This document shows positions 18,281 through 25,776 of a stretch of 37,154 nt of DNA, in pieces (positions within the stretch are counted from its first letter, which is position 1; every line of letters begins with the position of its first letter). The stretch is taken from IMG/VR virus record IMGVR_UViG_3300046742_000121, positions 1 through 37,154 of that record; one strand, given 5' to 3'. The DNA is from a virus. A program made the position numbers and the translations under genes. Below the pieces are notes generated by a model. It made no database searches. It was given only the letters and a program-made list of their open reading frames with translations, and was not told the DNA's origin.

Positions 18281-18930
18281 TTCGCTCGTCCTGTCTTACT
18301 TGCAATAGCAAAAGGGACTGGTAGTAACTCCTGCATTCTTAGCATTTTGTCGTTATCCATACAGAATTGGTTGGAGTAGAAGGAGTCGGTCTTAGCCTTG
18401 CGCTCCTTCGTTACCACCACCAATGTAGGTTGAGCCTTGGATGGCTTCCATTGCTCCCCGTACACGATTTTATTGAGACCCATCAAGTATCTACCAACTT
18501 CTCCTTGCTTGTCTTCAGGAATAGAACCCCATTTGACACTAATGCCTGTTGTCACCTTGATGTGGTCCTTTATGCTTTCATCAATCTTGACAAGGTCATC
18601 AACCATACCTGCGGTCATCACTCCATAACCATTAGGTCGAGTGTTTATCCATGCGGTATATGTTTCAGTAGCGAACGCAAACTGCTTTGGGAGTTCTTTT
18701 TCAGTGCCACGCAACTTGTTCAGTTCCTCACGGGCTCTATTAGATAGCACTTCCTTCGCGTTTTTAATCATTCGCTCACCTTCATCCTTGTATGACTTGC
18801 CAGTCTCCATTTCAAAGACTGCGTCCATAAGCTCATGGTTTTCAGACGCCTGTATGCGCATGATTTCCTCTGAGCTTTCTTCACTCTCGCCTGACTCGGC
18901 TTGAGCCTGTTCTAGTTCTGCTATACTCAT
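18277..18930 (-). CDS. Unknown protein inserted between PRTRC E and C
   Basis: A 217-aa protein coupled by ATGA on both sides. It has an acidic, Glu/Ser-rich N-terminus (ESGESEESSEEI), a charged helical region, then an alpha/beta part (TYTAWINTRPNGYGVMTAGM, VKWGSIPEDKQGEVGRYLMG, PTLVVVTKERK). It is not one of the PRTRC proteins I recognise, and plasmid operons as I recall them place C directly after E. It may be a phage-specific partner or target of the pathway (inference from position only). Confidence 0.7.
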   Translation of the reverse strand: MSIAELEQAQAESGESEESSEEIMRIQASENHELMDAVFEMETGKSYKDEGERMIKNAKEVLSNRAREELNKLRGTEKELPKQFAFATETYTAWINTRPNGYGVMTAGMVDDLVKIDESIKDHIKVTTGISVKWGSIPEDKQGEVGRYLMGLNKIVYGEQWKPSKAQPTLVVVTKERKAKTDSFYSNQFCMDNDKMLRMQELLPVPFAIASKTGRAK

Positions 18931-19451
18931 ATTCCTAGTTCTGCTATGTCATCCTCTAGTGACTTCTCTGTTGCCTTCTCGGCAGCAGTCTTGAGTGGCT
19001 CGCCCTTCGACTCGGCAAGTCTATTGCCGGAAGAGAACAAGTCACCTTGTCCTTCAGCCTCCTTCGCCTGTGCCTCTCGAGCCTCTGCCTTCTTTTCAGC
19101 AGCAGTCTTGCATGGTGGAGCTTTCTTCTTTGCAGGTGCCTTCTTCTTGTTGGTAGCCTTCTTGGCCTCCGCAGCTTTGTTCAGCTCCTTCTCAATCTGC
19201 TCAAGGTTGTCTTTGCCCTCCTTCAGTTTGGACACCCACTCAATAATCTTTGCGGGTGCTTCTTCGTCTAGCTCCTCAGGTTTACCCTTCAGTATGAAAG
19301 GGTTTTGAAGTGCTGTCCTGTCTGCTTCTGGCATCTTCTCATCCAATACTTTGGGGAGGAATACCATTCTTACTCTGCCGTCATCCATTTTCGAGACGAC
19401 ACACTCCACTTGATAATCATCAAGTAGATGTTGTATTTCTTTAATCTTCAA
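18927..19451 (-). CDS. PRTRC protein E-like
   Basis: A 174-aa protein. The N-terminal 85 residues form a small alpha/beta region ([20 protein letters not shown], then [17 protein letters not shown]) typical of PRTRC protein E: a strand pair, a variable loop, and a 'G.PEELD' turn. A Lys/Ala-rich coil follows ([16 protein letters not shown]), with the repeated motif KTAAEK at two places, then an acidic end ([11 protein letters not shown]). It precedes C in plasmid operons, as here. Function unknown; the basic linker suggests DNA or protein scaffolding. Its start overlaps the sigma-like gene by 11 bases. Confidence 0.65.
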   Translation of the reverse strand: MKIKEIQHLLDDYQVECVVSKMDDGRVRMVFLPKVLDEKMPEADRTALQNPFILKGKPEELDEEAPAKIIEWVSKLKEGKDNLEQIEKELNKAAEAKKATNKKKAPAKKKAPPCKTAAEKKAEAREAQAKEAEGQGDLFSSGNRLAESKGEPLKTAAEKATEKSLEDDIAELGI

Positions 19452-19698
19452 GTTGTTTAATCCTACTTGGATGTCTTAGTTTTCTCAGGGCTCTATCTTC
19501 TATCTGCCTCACTCGCTCTCGCGTGACACCAATAGATTTACCTATTTCTTCTAGGGTTAAAGCATATCCATCGGGCAAATTCTCAATCGCCCACATTACT
19601 AGCTTATTGAGCCTGATGTCTGAGTTATGACCAGCCATGACGGGGATGCTTTTACGCATCCCCCCACGACTGTTTTCTCCTGTATATACGCCACCCAT
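19441..19698 (-). CDS. Stand-alone sigma70 region 4 protein
   Basis: An 85-aa protein. Residues about 47-79 ([20 protein letters not shown], then [14 protein letters not shown]) are nearly identical in pattern to RpoD region 4.2, the helix-turn-helix that reads the -35 element and touches the RNA polymerase beta flap. Regions 2 and 3 are absent, so it cannot act as a full sigma factor. By analogy with other region-4-only phage and cellular regulators, it may compete for the beta flap or recruit polymerase to phage promoters (inference). It heads the PRTRC cassette and overlaps protein E. Fold call very sure. Confidence 0.85.
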   Translation of the reverse strand: MGGVYTGENSRGGMRKSIPVMAGHNSDIRLNKLVMWAIENLPDGYALTLEEIGKSIGVTRERVRQIEDRALRKLRHPSRIKQLED

Positions 19699-19701
19699 AA
19701 T

Positions 19702-20481
19702 CTATTCGTCGCGTAATGCGTTGAAGAGTTGCCCTACCTTTTTCTTCAGCTTGGCATTCTCTTCCTCAAGGCTAGCGACTCGTCCCTTGATTCCTTCAAC
19801 AGTAGACTCGACAAGTTTCTCCACGAAGTCTGTGCTGAACGAAGGTGTGTCCTCTGGAGGTGAATCATTCGCCACCGCAGTACGAGTGACAAAGTCAGAG
19901 AGTGCATCAAGCAGACGCATCTCCGAATGAGCGTGGCTCTCAACCTTCGTCTCCTTCGGAAGCTCATCCTCATGAGGCTCACACTCCTTGCCATTAGGGC
20001 AGGGCTCCCCATTGCATGTCTCCATGCAATCCTCCTCATCATCAGGCTCATTGACCATTGCAACGGAAGGCTCATCTTTCTTCTCCTTCTCCTTGCGGGC
20101 AAGCTCTGCCATGTCAATCTCACCGCCAGTATCTTCCGACACTCCTTCCTCGGGTGGGTCTTCTCCAATGTGAAGCTTCTTATCTCCGTCAAACTCACCT
20201 GCCTCAAGTCGCTTCAACCACTGAGTGTAATATCTGTCCTTAGTGGCAGCGATGAACTCCTGTTCTTCAGGTGAACCCTTGTCAGGTGCGTCATCAGGTT
20301 TTGGAAGGAACTTCCATTCTTTATCATTGGCGATGTTCATAATGTTCATCACCTTTGGGTTTACTCTCTGCAGGCAATTTTTAGTGAAGTTGACTGCAAC
20401 TGCACTGCCTTTTCCTGCTCTTCTCTTTTTAAACGCGTCAATCAATTTGAGAAACGCCTCGGTTTGGTATGTCTGTGACAT
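19702..20481 (-). CDS. Acidic Cys-rich coiled-coil protein, unknown
   Basis: A 259-aa protein, very acidic overall. Residues 1-70 are an ordered, mildly basic region (KLIDAFKKRRAGKGSAVAVN). The centre is disordered and acidic with a Cys cluster (CMETCNGEPCPNGKEC), possibly a metal site. The C-terminus is a coiled coil (VEGIKGRVASLEEENAKLKK) suited to oligomerisation. It lies between the AAA+ ATPase and the sigma-like gene. No family recognised. A structural scaffold or DNA mimic is possible, but that is inference. Confidence 0.7.
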   Translation of the reverse strand: MSQTYQTEAFLKLIDAFKKRRAGKGSAVAVNFTKNCLQRVNPKVMNIMNIANDKEWKFLPKPDDAPDKGSPEEQEFIAATKDRYYTQWLKRLEAGEFDGDKKLHIGEDPPEEGVSEDTGGEIDMAELARKEKEKKDEPSVAMVNEPDDEEDCMETCNGEPCPNGKECEPHEDELPKETKVESHAHSEMRLLDALSDFVTRTAVANDSPPEDTPSFSTDFVEKLVESTVEGIKGRVASLEEENAKLKKKVGQLFNALRDE

Positions 20482-20487
20482 AAAATT

Positions 20488-21177
20488 TTATGTAATTAAT
20501 TCTGCTTGGAATATTTGTAGTTCTTTGAATGCTTGTCTTAGGTCGCCTGCCGATGCTTTAGCTGCAAACATAGCAACCTGCTCGGAGCATCCTGTTATGC
20601 GTGATAGTCCTGCGGCTATTTCCTCCTTTGGTGGATACTCGAGGTGATACTTGGTAAGGCGTGACATGAACTTGGTGGATAGATACTCATCCTTGTCAGT
20701 CTTCGACAACTTGAGAGATGCCTGTCTGCCCTCGGTAGCAACCTTAGCGTTGGTTGTACACATGACTAAGTAACCCTCAGGTAGTTCATCTTCCAACCAA
20801 TCAAGCATTAAGTCTTGAGCAGCCGGTTGTACTCTGTCTGCCTCATTGATAACCAGGGCACGAAACTTACCCCACATTGAACCTAGCTTAGATTCATAGA
20901 TAAGGTCTTGTATCAACTCTTTGGATACCTCACGACCTTTCCAAGTAGTAACAGCAATAGGTTGCTCAACCCATTTGTTACTAAGCAATCGTGCGATGGT
21001 AGTCTTACCACAACCGGGAGGACCCGATAGTACATACCTGCCTGAACACGCACGCCCCGTCTCCTGTGCAAAAGCATCTAGTTGCGTTTCGATATTACGA
21101 TACGCTTGTATAGCTTTTGTACCTATAAGCTCAGCACCCGAACTAGGCTGCCAAGTTGACCAATTTTTCATAGACAT
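20488..21177 (-). CDS. AAA+ ATPase, clamp-loader small-subunit type
   Basis: A 229-aa protein with Walker A GPPGCGKT at residues 52-59, Walker B ALVINEAD at 107-114, a sensor-1 Asn in MCTTNAK, and an arginine-containing SRLTKYHLEYP segment. The C-terminal helices (AAKASAGDLRQAFKELQ) carry the sensor-2-like 'GDLRQA' of clamp loaders and RuvB. This fits phage clamp-loader ATPases like T4 gp44, though it is shorter and no sliding clamp is in view. It overlaps the UDG-like gene by 35 bases. Role in replication likely; exact partner unknown. Confidence 0.8.
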   Translation of the reverse strand: MSMKNWSTWQPSSGAELIGTKAIQAYRNIETQLDAFAQETGRACSGRYVLSGPPGCGKTTIARLLSNKWVEQPIAVTTWKGREVSKELIQDLIYESKLGSMWGKFRALVINEADRVQPAAQDLMLDWLEDELPEGYLVMCTTNAKVATEGRQASLKLSKTDKDEYLSTKFMSRLTKYHLEYPPKEEIAAGLSRITGCSEQVAMFAAKASAGDLRQAFKELQIFQAELIT

Positions 21178-21517
21178 GTTTTATATAATTTTCCTTTTTT
21201 CTGATTTTCCCACGCGCTGCAGGATGCACTAATGGTATAAATTCTATACCTTCTTTACGCATGGCGTTTTGTACTTTCCTTCCCATCGCAACCACCTTAG
21301 GGTCACCAAGTTCTTTCACCCACCCTCTGAAATTGCCATAGTTGTGATTGTATGGCTCAAACCAGTTCTCGAAGGAGCAATCCTTGAAGTCGATTCCGCA
21401 AGCATTAAGTGCGTCAAGTAACTGCTTGGCAGCAAGCCTCCCGCTTTCCCATGTAACTCCCATGGATTCTGCAAGTTTGCTCCTGCGTTCACCAACAAAC
21501 AGAAATTTTATTCTCAT
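21143..21517 (-). CDS. Uracil-DNA glycosylase superfamily-like protein
   Basis: A 124-aa protein with an early strand-loop (FLFVGERRSKLAESMGVTWE), a middle FENWFEPYNHNYGN, a strand VVAMGRKV, and a late HPAARGKIRK. The order (GE loop, aromatic N-F segment, G-x-x-V strand, HPA/HPS loop) resembles the short UDG-superfamily fold found in some phages. The catalytic water-activating residue cannot be fixed by eye. If correct it would remove or sense modified bases; loss of activity is possible. Confidence 0.5.
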   Translation of the reverse strand: MRIKFLFVGERRSKLAESMGVTWESGRLAAKQLLDALNACGIDFKDCSFENWFEPYNHNYGNFRGWVKELGDPKVVAMGRKVQNAMRKEGIEFIPLVHPAARGKIRKKENYIKHVYEKLVNLAA

Positions 21518-21828
21518 AATTGATTTGGTGACTTAATGCCACGCTCCTTAAACTTCTTTTGCATAATAGGTTTAGTCTCATTGTTCCACTTAGCTACTGG
21601 TAGATTGTAGTCAGTTGACCTAATCACCCTAGACACATTCGCAGACCATGCTTCTTCCTTTTCACAAAGCTCATTGTATCGACTATGTGCATCAGGCAGA
21701 TGGTCAAACACCTCGTAATGGTCGGTGTAGGTAAACGATGGACTGCCATCAGGACCCGTTCGTCCTGTTGGGTGCTGCTTGACATATGTTACAAGGAATG
21801 TCCTTTTCCAGAAGTCTCTTAATCCCAT
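21514..21828 (-). CDS. Unknown 104-aa protein
   Basis: The ATGA overlap with the UDG-like gene and a 10-base overlap with the gene before it place it in the array. The sequence begins MGLRDFWKRTFLVTYVKQ, contains PDGSPSFTYTDHYEVFD and ends with a basic tail (MQKKFKERGIKSPNQL). No domain recognised. Confidence 0.65.
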   Translation of the reverse strand: MGLRDFWKRTFLVTYVKQHPTGRTGPDGSPSFTYTDHYEVFDHLPDAHSRYNELCEKEEAWSANVSRVIRSTDYNLPVAKWNNETKPIMQKKFKERGIKSPNQL

Positions 21829-22001
21829 TGCTCCTCCTTAACTATTTTAATTTCGTATGGTATAGGCATTGTTTGCTCAGAGCCTGATACCCTAATGGTT
21901 ATGGGAAGATTCCCATTCCATTTCACATGCTTGCGTGCATCATAGAGTAGTTCTTCTAGCTCTTGAACACACAGCTGTACTGTTATCTCTGTAGTCTTCA
22001 T
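21819..22001 (-). CDS. Unknown 60-aa protein
   Basis: A small gene coupled at both ends: its start overlaps the DpdA-like stop (ATGA) and its end overlaps the next start. The product has a helix (VQELEELLYDARKHVK) and strands (PITIRVSG, IPYEIKIV). It could be a small partner of either neighbour. No family recognised. Confidence 0.6.
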   Translation of the reverse strand: MKTTEITVQLCVQELEELLYDARKHVKWNGNLPITIRVSGSEQTMPIPYEIKIVKEEQWD

Positions 22002-22870
22002 AATAAATTTGTTTGTACATTATTGTGGATGATTGAATGCCCGAACCTACGGGCTGACTTAATCCTTCTGCGAGATGTACGCTTCTTGCCTGCCATGCGG
22101 TCAGCAAAATCATAAGCAAACGAGTCAGCAGAATAGATTCTGTCTTTGATGTTAGCCTGTGCTAACCCTGTCTTCTTGAATCCAAACAGATGTATCTTTG
22201 CATTGCTCGGTAGGAGTGAGATGACTGCATCTAGTATCTGAGACACAACCTCTGGATTCGTGTTGCGCTTGCAAGTAGAACCAATGCCTATCCATGGGCG
22301 ATTCACTGCAATAGGCGAACCATCTGCGATACGATGATGAAACGCATGAGGCCATAAATTATGATTAGGTATACCAGTGCTTGTGTAGAATGTACGCCTT
22401 TGCTGCTCAAAGTGTAGCATGCTTCTGTACATATAGAAGTGGTCGACATAGTCATCGACCTCCCAACCTTGCAGGACGGGCATGACCGGAACCTTGAGAC
22501 CCTGCTTTATGCCTTCGTCTACTATTTGTATATACCGCTTAACTGTCTTGCGTTGATGGATACGGACAGATGCTTGCCTGCCTTGTGACTGCAGTTCTGC
22601 AATAACACTAGGCTCACACATATAGTCCTGCGTGGCGATACAAGCTAACATCCCTGCATCTTGAAAGCGTACGGCTAAGCGTACGTAATCGGCAGGGGAT
22701 TGCACGAAATCACCGAACTTTGTTACTTGTGTGAATGCACCACTATCCAACATCCACCTCCCAACACTAGGGGGAGATTTCCTCCCCCGTAGTGCATAAG
22801 CGGATAGCATGGCTCCATCTAATTGATGTGCCTCGCTGAATCGGTCAGTACCTGTGAAGTATTCCTTCAT
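21998..22870 (-). CDS. DpdA-like DNA deazaguanine transglycosylase (TGT fold)
   Basis: A 290-aa protein with the TGT/DpdA barrel motifs in order: LDSGAF at residues 41-46 (catalytic Asp region), QDYMCEP at 81-87, RIHQRKTV, VMPVLQGW at 130-136, WIGIGSTCKR at 193-202, IHLFGFKKTG near 226-235, and SADSFAYD. Known role of DpdA: exchange guanine in DNA for a 7-deazaguanine base, protecting phage or genomic-island DNA from restriction. No preQ0 synthesis genes (queC, queD, queE, folE) are in the window, so the base would come from the host or from genes elsewhere. The C-terminal tail is basic (KKRTSRRRIKSARR), suitable for DNA contact. Family call fairly sure; the base made is unknown. Confidence 0.75.
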   Translation of the reverse strand: MKEYFTGTDRFSEAHQLDGAMLSAYALRGRKSPPSVGRWMLDSGAFTQVTKFGDFVQSPADYVRLAVRFQDAGMLACIATQDYMCEPSVIAELQSQGRQASVRIHQRKTVKRYIQIVDEGIKQGLKVPVMPVLQGWEVDDYVDHFYMYRSMLHFEQQRRTFYTSTGIPNHNLWPHAFHHRIADGSPIAVNRPWIGIGSTCKRNTNPEVVSQILDAVISLLPSNAKIHLFGFKKTGLAQANIKDRIYSADSFAYDFADRMAGKKRTSRRRIKSARRFGHSIIHNNVQTNLL

Positions 22871-23121
22871 GGTTCAGGGAATGTCCTGGTTGAATCATCA
22901 TTGAGCATGTACTTCAGTGCAGTTGTTACTGCACGGAACTCCTTGATTTGTCCTATGTCATCCTCATACCACTCAACCAACCCTCCTTTTTGCCATCTTG
23001 CACATTCGTAGATGTGGTCATACCACTCCTGTGCACCATGTATCAGAGCCGCAAGGATTTGTTTGGGTACAGTCCTATTGAGATTGAACTGGGTCTCCCA
23101 TTTAAATGGTGAGTCTGTCAT
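22867..23121 (-). CDS. Unknown 84-aa protein
   Basis: Coupled to the DpdA-like gene (ATGA). The sequence is aromatic-rich (KWETQFNLNRTVPKQ, GAQEWYDHIYECARWQ, GLVEWYEDD) and probably all helical. The C-terminus is acidic. No family recognised; position suggests a partner of the neighbouring DNA-modification gene, but this is weak. Confidence 0.6.
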   Translation of the reverse strand: MTDSPFKWETQFNLNRTVPKQILAALIHGAQEWYDHIYECARWQKGGLVEWYEDDIGQIKEFRAVTTALKYMLNDDSTRTFPEP

Positions 23122-23693
23122 CAGTATTCACTTGGGAGCATCAGAGTATATCCTTCGGCCATGTTGGGGTAGCCTTTATCTGCAAGCTCCATACACCCCT
23201 CTAATGTTATTAATCCCGACTTGATGTAGAATTTCCAATGCCCTTTGGGATGTGAGCAAATGAAATACTTCTGGTGATGATAAGGAGTGGTGCCGGTATC
23301 GTTTCGTATAGTAAGTAACCCATCGTACTTGTATACATCATCACGATTATCGAACTCTACTCCCTCCCACATAACCCTCTCATCTACTGTTGTTATTTGC
23401 CTAGTAGAGGGAGACATGACACGCTTGCCTGAGCCACGGATAGTTTTTATATCTCTCCCCGCAGGATTGACCCAAAGCTCAACAAGGCAGAATCTTTTCT
23501 GCTCAGGTGTAAGCTTGGTTGCCATTACTGCAAGTATGTCGGTTAATAGAAAGAAGGAATCTGCGGTCTCGATATGTGCCTTAACTCCCTCTGTATATAT
23601 GTTTCTCTTTCCTCCAATGAGCGTTTCTCTGTAGAGTTGCTCACTGCCGATGCAATGTCCGCGCACCGCTTCTAGTTCTGCTGTTGTTGTCAT
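23121..23693 (-). CDS. Unknown 190-aa protein
   Basis: The ATG at 23693 is preferred to the upstream one because it overlaps the previous stop as ATGA, the rule in this array. The product starts MTTTAELEAVRGHCIGSEQL, has a mixed alpha/beta middle (KRFCLVELWVNPAGRDIKT) and ends with VTLEGCM/GYTLMLPSEY-type strands. One His-rich turn (PYHHQKYFICSHP) could bind metal. No family recognised. Confidence 0.65.
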   Translation of the reverse strand: MTTTAELEAVRGHCIGSEQLYRETLIGGKRNIYTEGVKAHIETADSFFLLTDILAVMATKLTPEQKRFCLVELWVNPAGRDIKTIRGSGKRVMSPSTRQITTVDERVMWEGVEFDNRDDVYKYDGLLTIRNDTGTTPYHHQKYFICSHPKGHWKFYIKSGLITLEGCMELADKGYPNMAEGYTLMLPSEY

Positions 23694-23935
23694 TGTATAT
23701 GTGCTAACTCCCAAGTGTTTGTTGCTTGGTCGTAACCTTCCCACACAATCCCGCGGGTAAGACCCTTGATAATCATACGGGGTTGTTGCTTCCTGTTGTG
23801 AGTATGGAAGCCTCCATCAGACTTGATACTCTTGACGAATCTGCATTCGTTTTTGAAATGCACCGTCATTATATCAATGCCCGTTCTTTGATGCATGGGC
23901 TTGTTGTAATGAGCCCACCATGTAAGTAACTTCAT
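23690..23935 (-). CDS. Unknown 81-aa protein
   Basis: Coupled at both ends by ATGA overlaps. It is basic and aromatic (MKLLTWWAHYNKPMHQRTG), with one Cys and several His (GGFHTHNRKQQPR) and beta-type C-terminal strands (GIVWEGYDQATNTWEL). No family recognised. Confidence 0.6.
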   Translation of the reverse strand: MKLLTWWAHYNKPMHQRTGIDIMTVHFKNECRFVKSIKSDGGFHTHNRKQQPRMIIKGLTRGIVWEGYDQATNTWELAHIQ

Positions 23936-24288
23936 GCCGCTTTCTCTTGTTGCTCCTTCAGGTCTTGTTGCTCCTTCAGGTCATCAACAAATTCCTTCGC
24001 TCGCTCTTCGTCAGTCATGACGCATAGCTTGTCCAGGTACTTGTTGTAGTTAGGCATGGATGGTTTATATCCTTTGAGTAGGGGCAACCCTGCCTTGGCT
24101 CGTGCAGTTGAGATATTCATCATGAATGCCTCGTAGGAACCCCTTGTTCTCCCTTCGTTCATCTGCAGGTGTACATTTCTGTACGCCGTTTTGGAGTACT
24201 TTTCTTTTCTGTCTTGGAGACAGAGCATCTCGAGATAAGTCTGCCATAGGCGAATCATCTCGGTCTTTTCGTATTTCTTTTTATTCAT
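23932..24288 (-). CDS. Unknown 118-aa helical protein
   Basis: Coupled to its downstream neighbour by ATGA and overlapping the upstream one by eight bases. It is Lys-rich and helical with a repeated end (DLKEQQDLKEQQEKAA) encoded by a short direct repeat at about 23950-23985. The middle (GRTRGSYEAFMMNISTARAK) may form a basic helix pair. No family recognised. Confidence 0.6.
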   Translation of the reverse strand: MNKKKYEKTEMIRLWQTYLEMLCLQDRKEKYSKTAYRNVHLQMNEGRTRGSYEAFMMNISTARAKAGLPLLKGYKPSMPNYNKYLDKLCVMTDEERAKEFVDDLKEQQDLKEQQEKAA

Positions 24289-24571
24289 AGGTCGATTTGC
24301 AATGATTAATTGCGTGCTCGACGAGTGACTCTTTCGATATTGTTTCAGTAGGTTTTACTACCGTATTTATGAATCGTGTGAGTCTGGTTATTATTACCGC
24401 ACATGCTTCAATCGCATATGCCTTGTCCATTTCTTCCATGTTATCTGAGAGCATCCCAATCGGGTCATTCTCAACCATCTGTCCCTCGGCTACATACTCC
24501 TGAAGTGCGTATCGCATCACTTCATTCGGTAAGCCCTCAAGGGATTGAGCGAGTTCAGTTATCTCGGTCAT
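24281..24571 (-). CDS. Unknown 96-aa acidic protein
   Basis: Acidic and helical (MTEITELAQSLEGLPNEVMR; NDPIGMLSDNMEEMDKAYAI), with a hydrophobic stretch (EACAVIITRLTRFINTVV) that looks more like a buried helix than a membrane segment. Coupled at its start by ATGA. No family recognised. Confidence 0.6.
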   Translation of the reverse strand: MTEITELAQSLEGLPNEVMRYALQEYVAEGQMVENDPIGMLSDNMEEMDKAYAIEACAVIITRLTRFINTVVKPTETISKESLVEHAINHCKSTYE

Positions 24572-25008
24572 TGGTATAGATGTTTCTCGCGAATGTATCG
24601 CGGAATCTTATTATTTGTTTCCACTTCTTCTTGGATGAGCGTCATAAACCTGCGTATTGTTTCTCGCTCCCATTCGCCCGATAGGTTGCGAGAAATAGAC
24701 TGACCCTCAGGCATTAGATTCTTGTCGATGTATTTGTAGGCTGCCGACAAAGCTTCAATGGCCAAGTTGCGATTGTATCCCACATATCCAACAAAGACTA
24801 TATCTCCGTCCTCGTCGTTGTGTACCTCTTCTAGAAGAACTTTCGTTTCCTCTCGTCCTTCGCCGCTTGGTCCATACTCATCAATGAGCTTGATGTATGC
24901 TTTACCGCTGACATTTCCCTTACCAGTAGTAACAGAGCCATTCTTTGAGTACATTGGCATATTTGTTACTTCTGACGAGCTTATCCCTTGCTTGTCGCTA
25001 AGAATCAT
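24568..25008 (-). CDS. Unknown 146-aa protein
   Basis: Its start overlaps the previous stop as TAATG. The N-terminal part is Gly/Ser-rich and strand-like (SKNGSVTTGKGNVSGKAYIK). The second half is helical and acidic (LAIEALSAAYKYIDKNLMP; RETIRRFMTLIQEEVE). A short segment DGDIVFVGYVGYNRN may be a beta-hairpin. No family recognised. Confidence 0.62.
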   Translation of the reverse strand: MILSDKQGISSSEVTNMPMYSKNGSVTTGKGNVSGKAYIKLIDEYGPSGEGREETKVLLEEVHNDEDGDIVFVGYVGYNRNLAIEALSAAYKYIDKNLMPEGQSISRNLSGEWERETIRRFMTLIQEEVETNNKIPRYIREKHLYQ

Positions 25009-25232
25009 TAATCAAGTAGGATATTGTATTCACTCTCAAGGTACTCTTTGGCATCTTTCATAGTAGCCTCGCATTCCTTGATTGTTTCAAGGCATCCGTC
25101 TCGGTCTGCTTTTGCATTATTGTAACGCTTGGTATGCTCCAAGATGTCGCTACGCATTGCATTAGCAGTTGGTTCCGGTGGCGTGTCACCCATGGGATGA
25201 GCAATGGGCCCAGTATAGCTTCCTAGCTTCAA
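25008..25232 (-). CDS. Unknown 74-aa protein
   Basis: Begins with a Gly/Pro-rich stretch (MKLGSYTGPIAHPMGDTPPE) and continues as a charged helix with two Cys (GCLETIKECEATMKDAKEYL). TAATG and ATGA-type overlaps at its two ends support it. No family recognised. Confidence 0.55.
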   Translation of the reverse strand: MKLGSYTGPIAHPMGDTPPEPTANAMRSDILEHTKRYNNAKADRDGCLETIKECEATMKDAKEYLESEYNILLD

Positions 25233-25420
25233 TGCACTTCCTCCGCGTGATAGATGTCATCATCTTTATCCGTTGGCCATTCGTATTGCTTGTCCACATT
25301 GGGACCACTTGGACCATTCTGTTCTTTATTTATTTGCTGACACACCTCGTTGTGGGTGAGTTCAGCAATCTCCTCCTCCGATTTACTCGGAAGAGGGATG
25401 TACTTATCGTTATTATTCAC
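25229..25420 (-). CDS. Unknown 63-aa hydrophilic protein
   Basis: A very polar, probably disordered protein (MNNNDKYIPLPSKSEEEIAE; NGPSGPNVDKQYEWPTDKDD). It is coupled to the DnaA-like gene before it by ATGA. No family recognised. Confidence 0.5.
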   Translation of the reverse strand: MNNNDKYIPLPSKSEEEIAELTHNEVCQQINKEQNGPSGPNVDKQYEWPTDKDDDIYHAEEVH

Positions 25421-25755
25421 TGACAGTTACCATAGGGCATATATGCCGATGGAATTTCTTTAGTAGGTATTGCTGCGAGTTTATCTTCGAGGTAGTCAAT
25501 AGACTCTTCAACCTGCTTATAGACATCAATCAGTCCTGAAATGACATTGTGTCCATGAATTATTGATGTGTAGTGCCGCGCGAACTTTTCGCCAATTTCC
25601 TCAAGGGACAAATCGGGTAGCATTTCTCGCGAGAGATACATTGCAACCATCCTAGGAAACGCAATTCGAGCATGTCGTTTCCTGCTTAGCATATCAGTCA
25701 CTTTACATCCGTAGTAGTCGCCTACAATTTGTTGGATATCTTCTATTTTATTTAT
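25417..25755 (-). CDS. Stand-alone DnaA domain IV protein, probable AUA start
   Basis: The frame matches the C-terminal DNA-binding domain of DnaA throughout: IEDIQQIVGDYYGCKVTDML, SRKRHARIAFPRMVAMYLSR, then LSLEEIGEKF and RHYTSIIHG, the last corresponding to the DHTTVLHA recognition helix. This homology begins upstream of the first usual start (GTG at 25701). The frame opens right after the ligase stop at 25777-25779 and has no ATG, GTG or TTG before 25701. An ATA at 25755-25753 lies eight bases after AAAGG, so AUA initiation giving about 112 aa is my best model. The AAA+ domain of DnaA is absent. It could bind phage origin boxes or compete with host DnaA (inference). The altered recognition helix suggests a changed site. 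Confidence 0.8.
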   Translation of the reverse strand: MNKIEDIQQIVGDYYGCKVTDMLSRKRHARIAFPRMVAMYLSREMLPDLSLEEIGEKFARHYTSIIHGHNVISGLIDVYKQVEESIDYLEDKLAAIPTKEIPSAYMPYGNCQ

Positions 25756-25776
25756 GAGACCCGCCTTTCTATTATT

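Noticed and set aside
19702-20481. Acidic protein as the ParB or protein D of the PRTRC system
   Set aside because: It has neither ParB motifs nor an actin-like ATPase fold; its Cys cluster and coiled coil do not match either.
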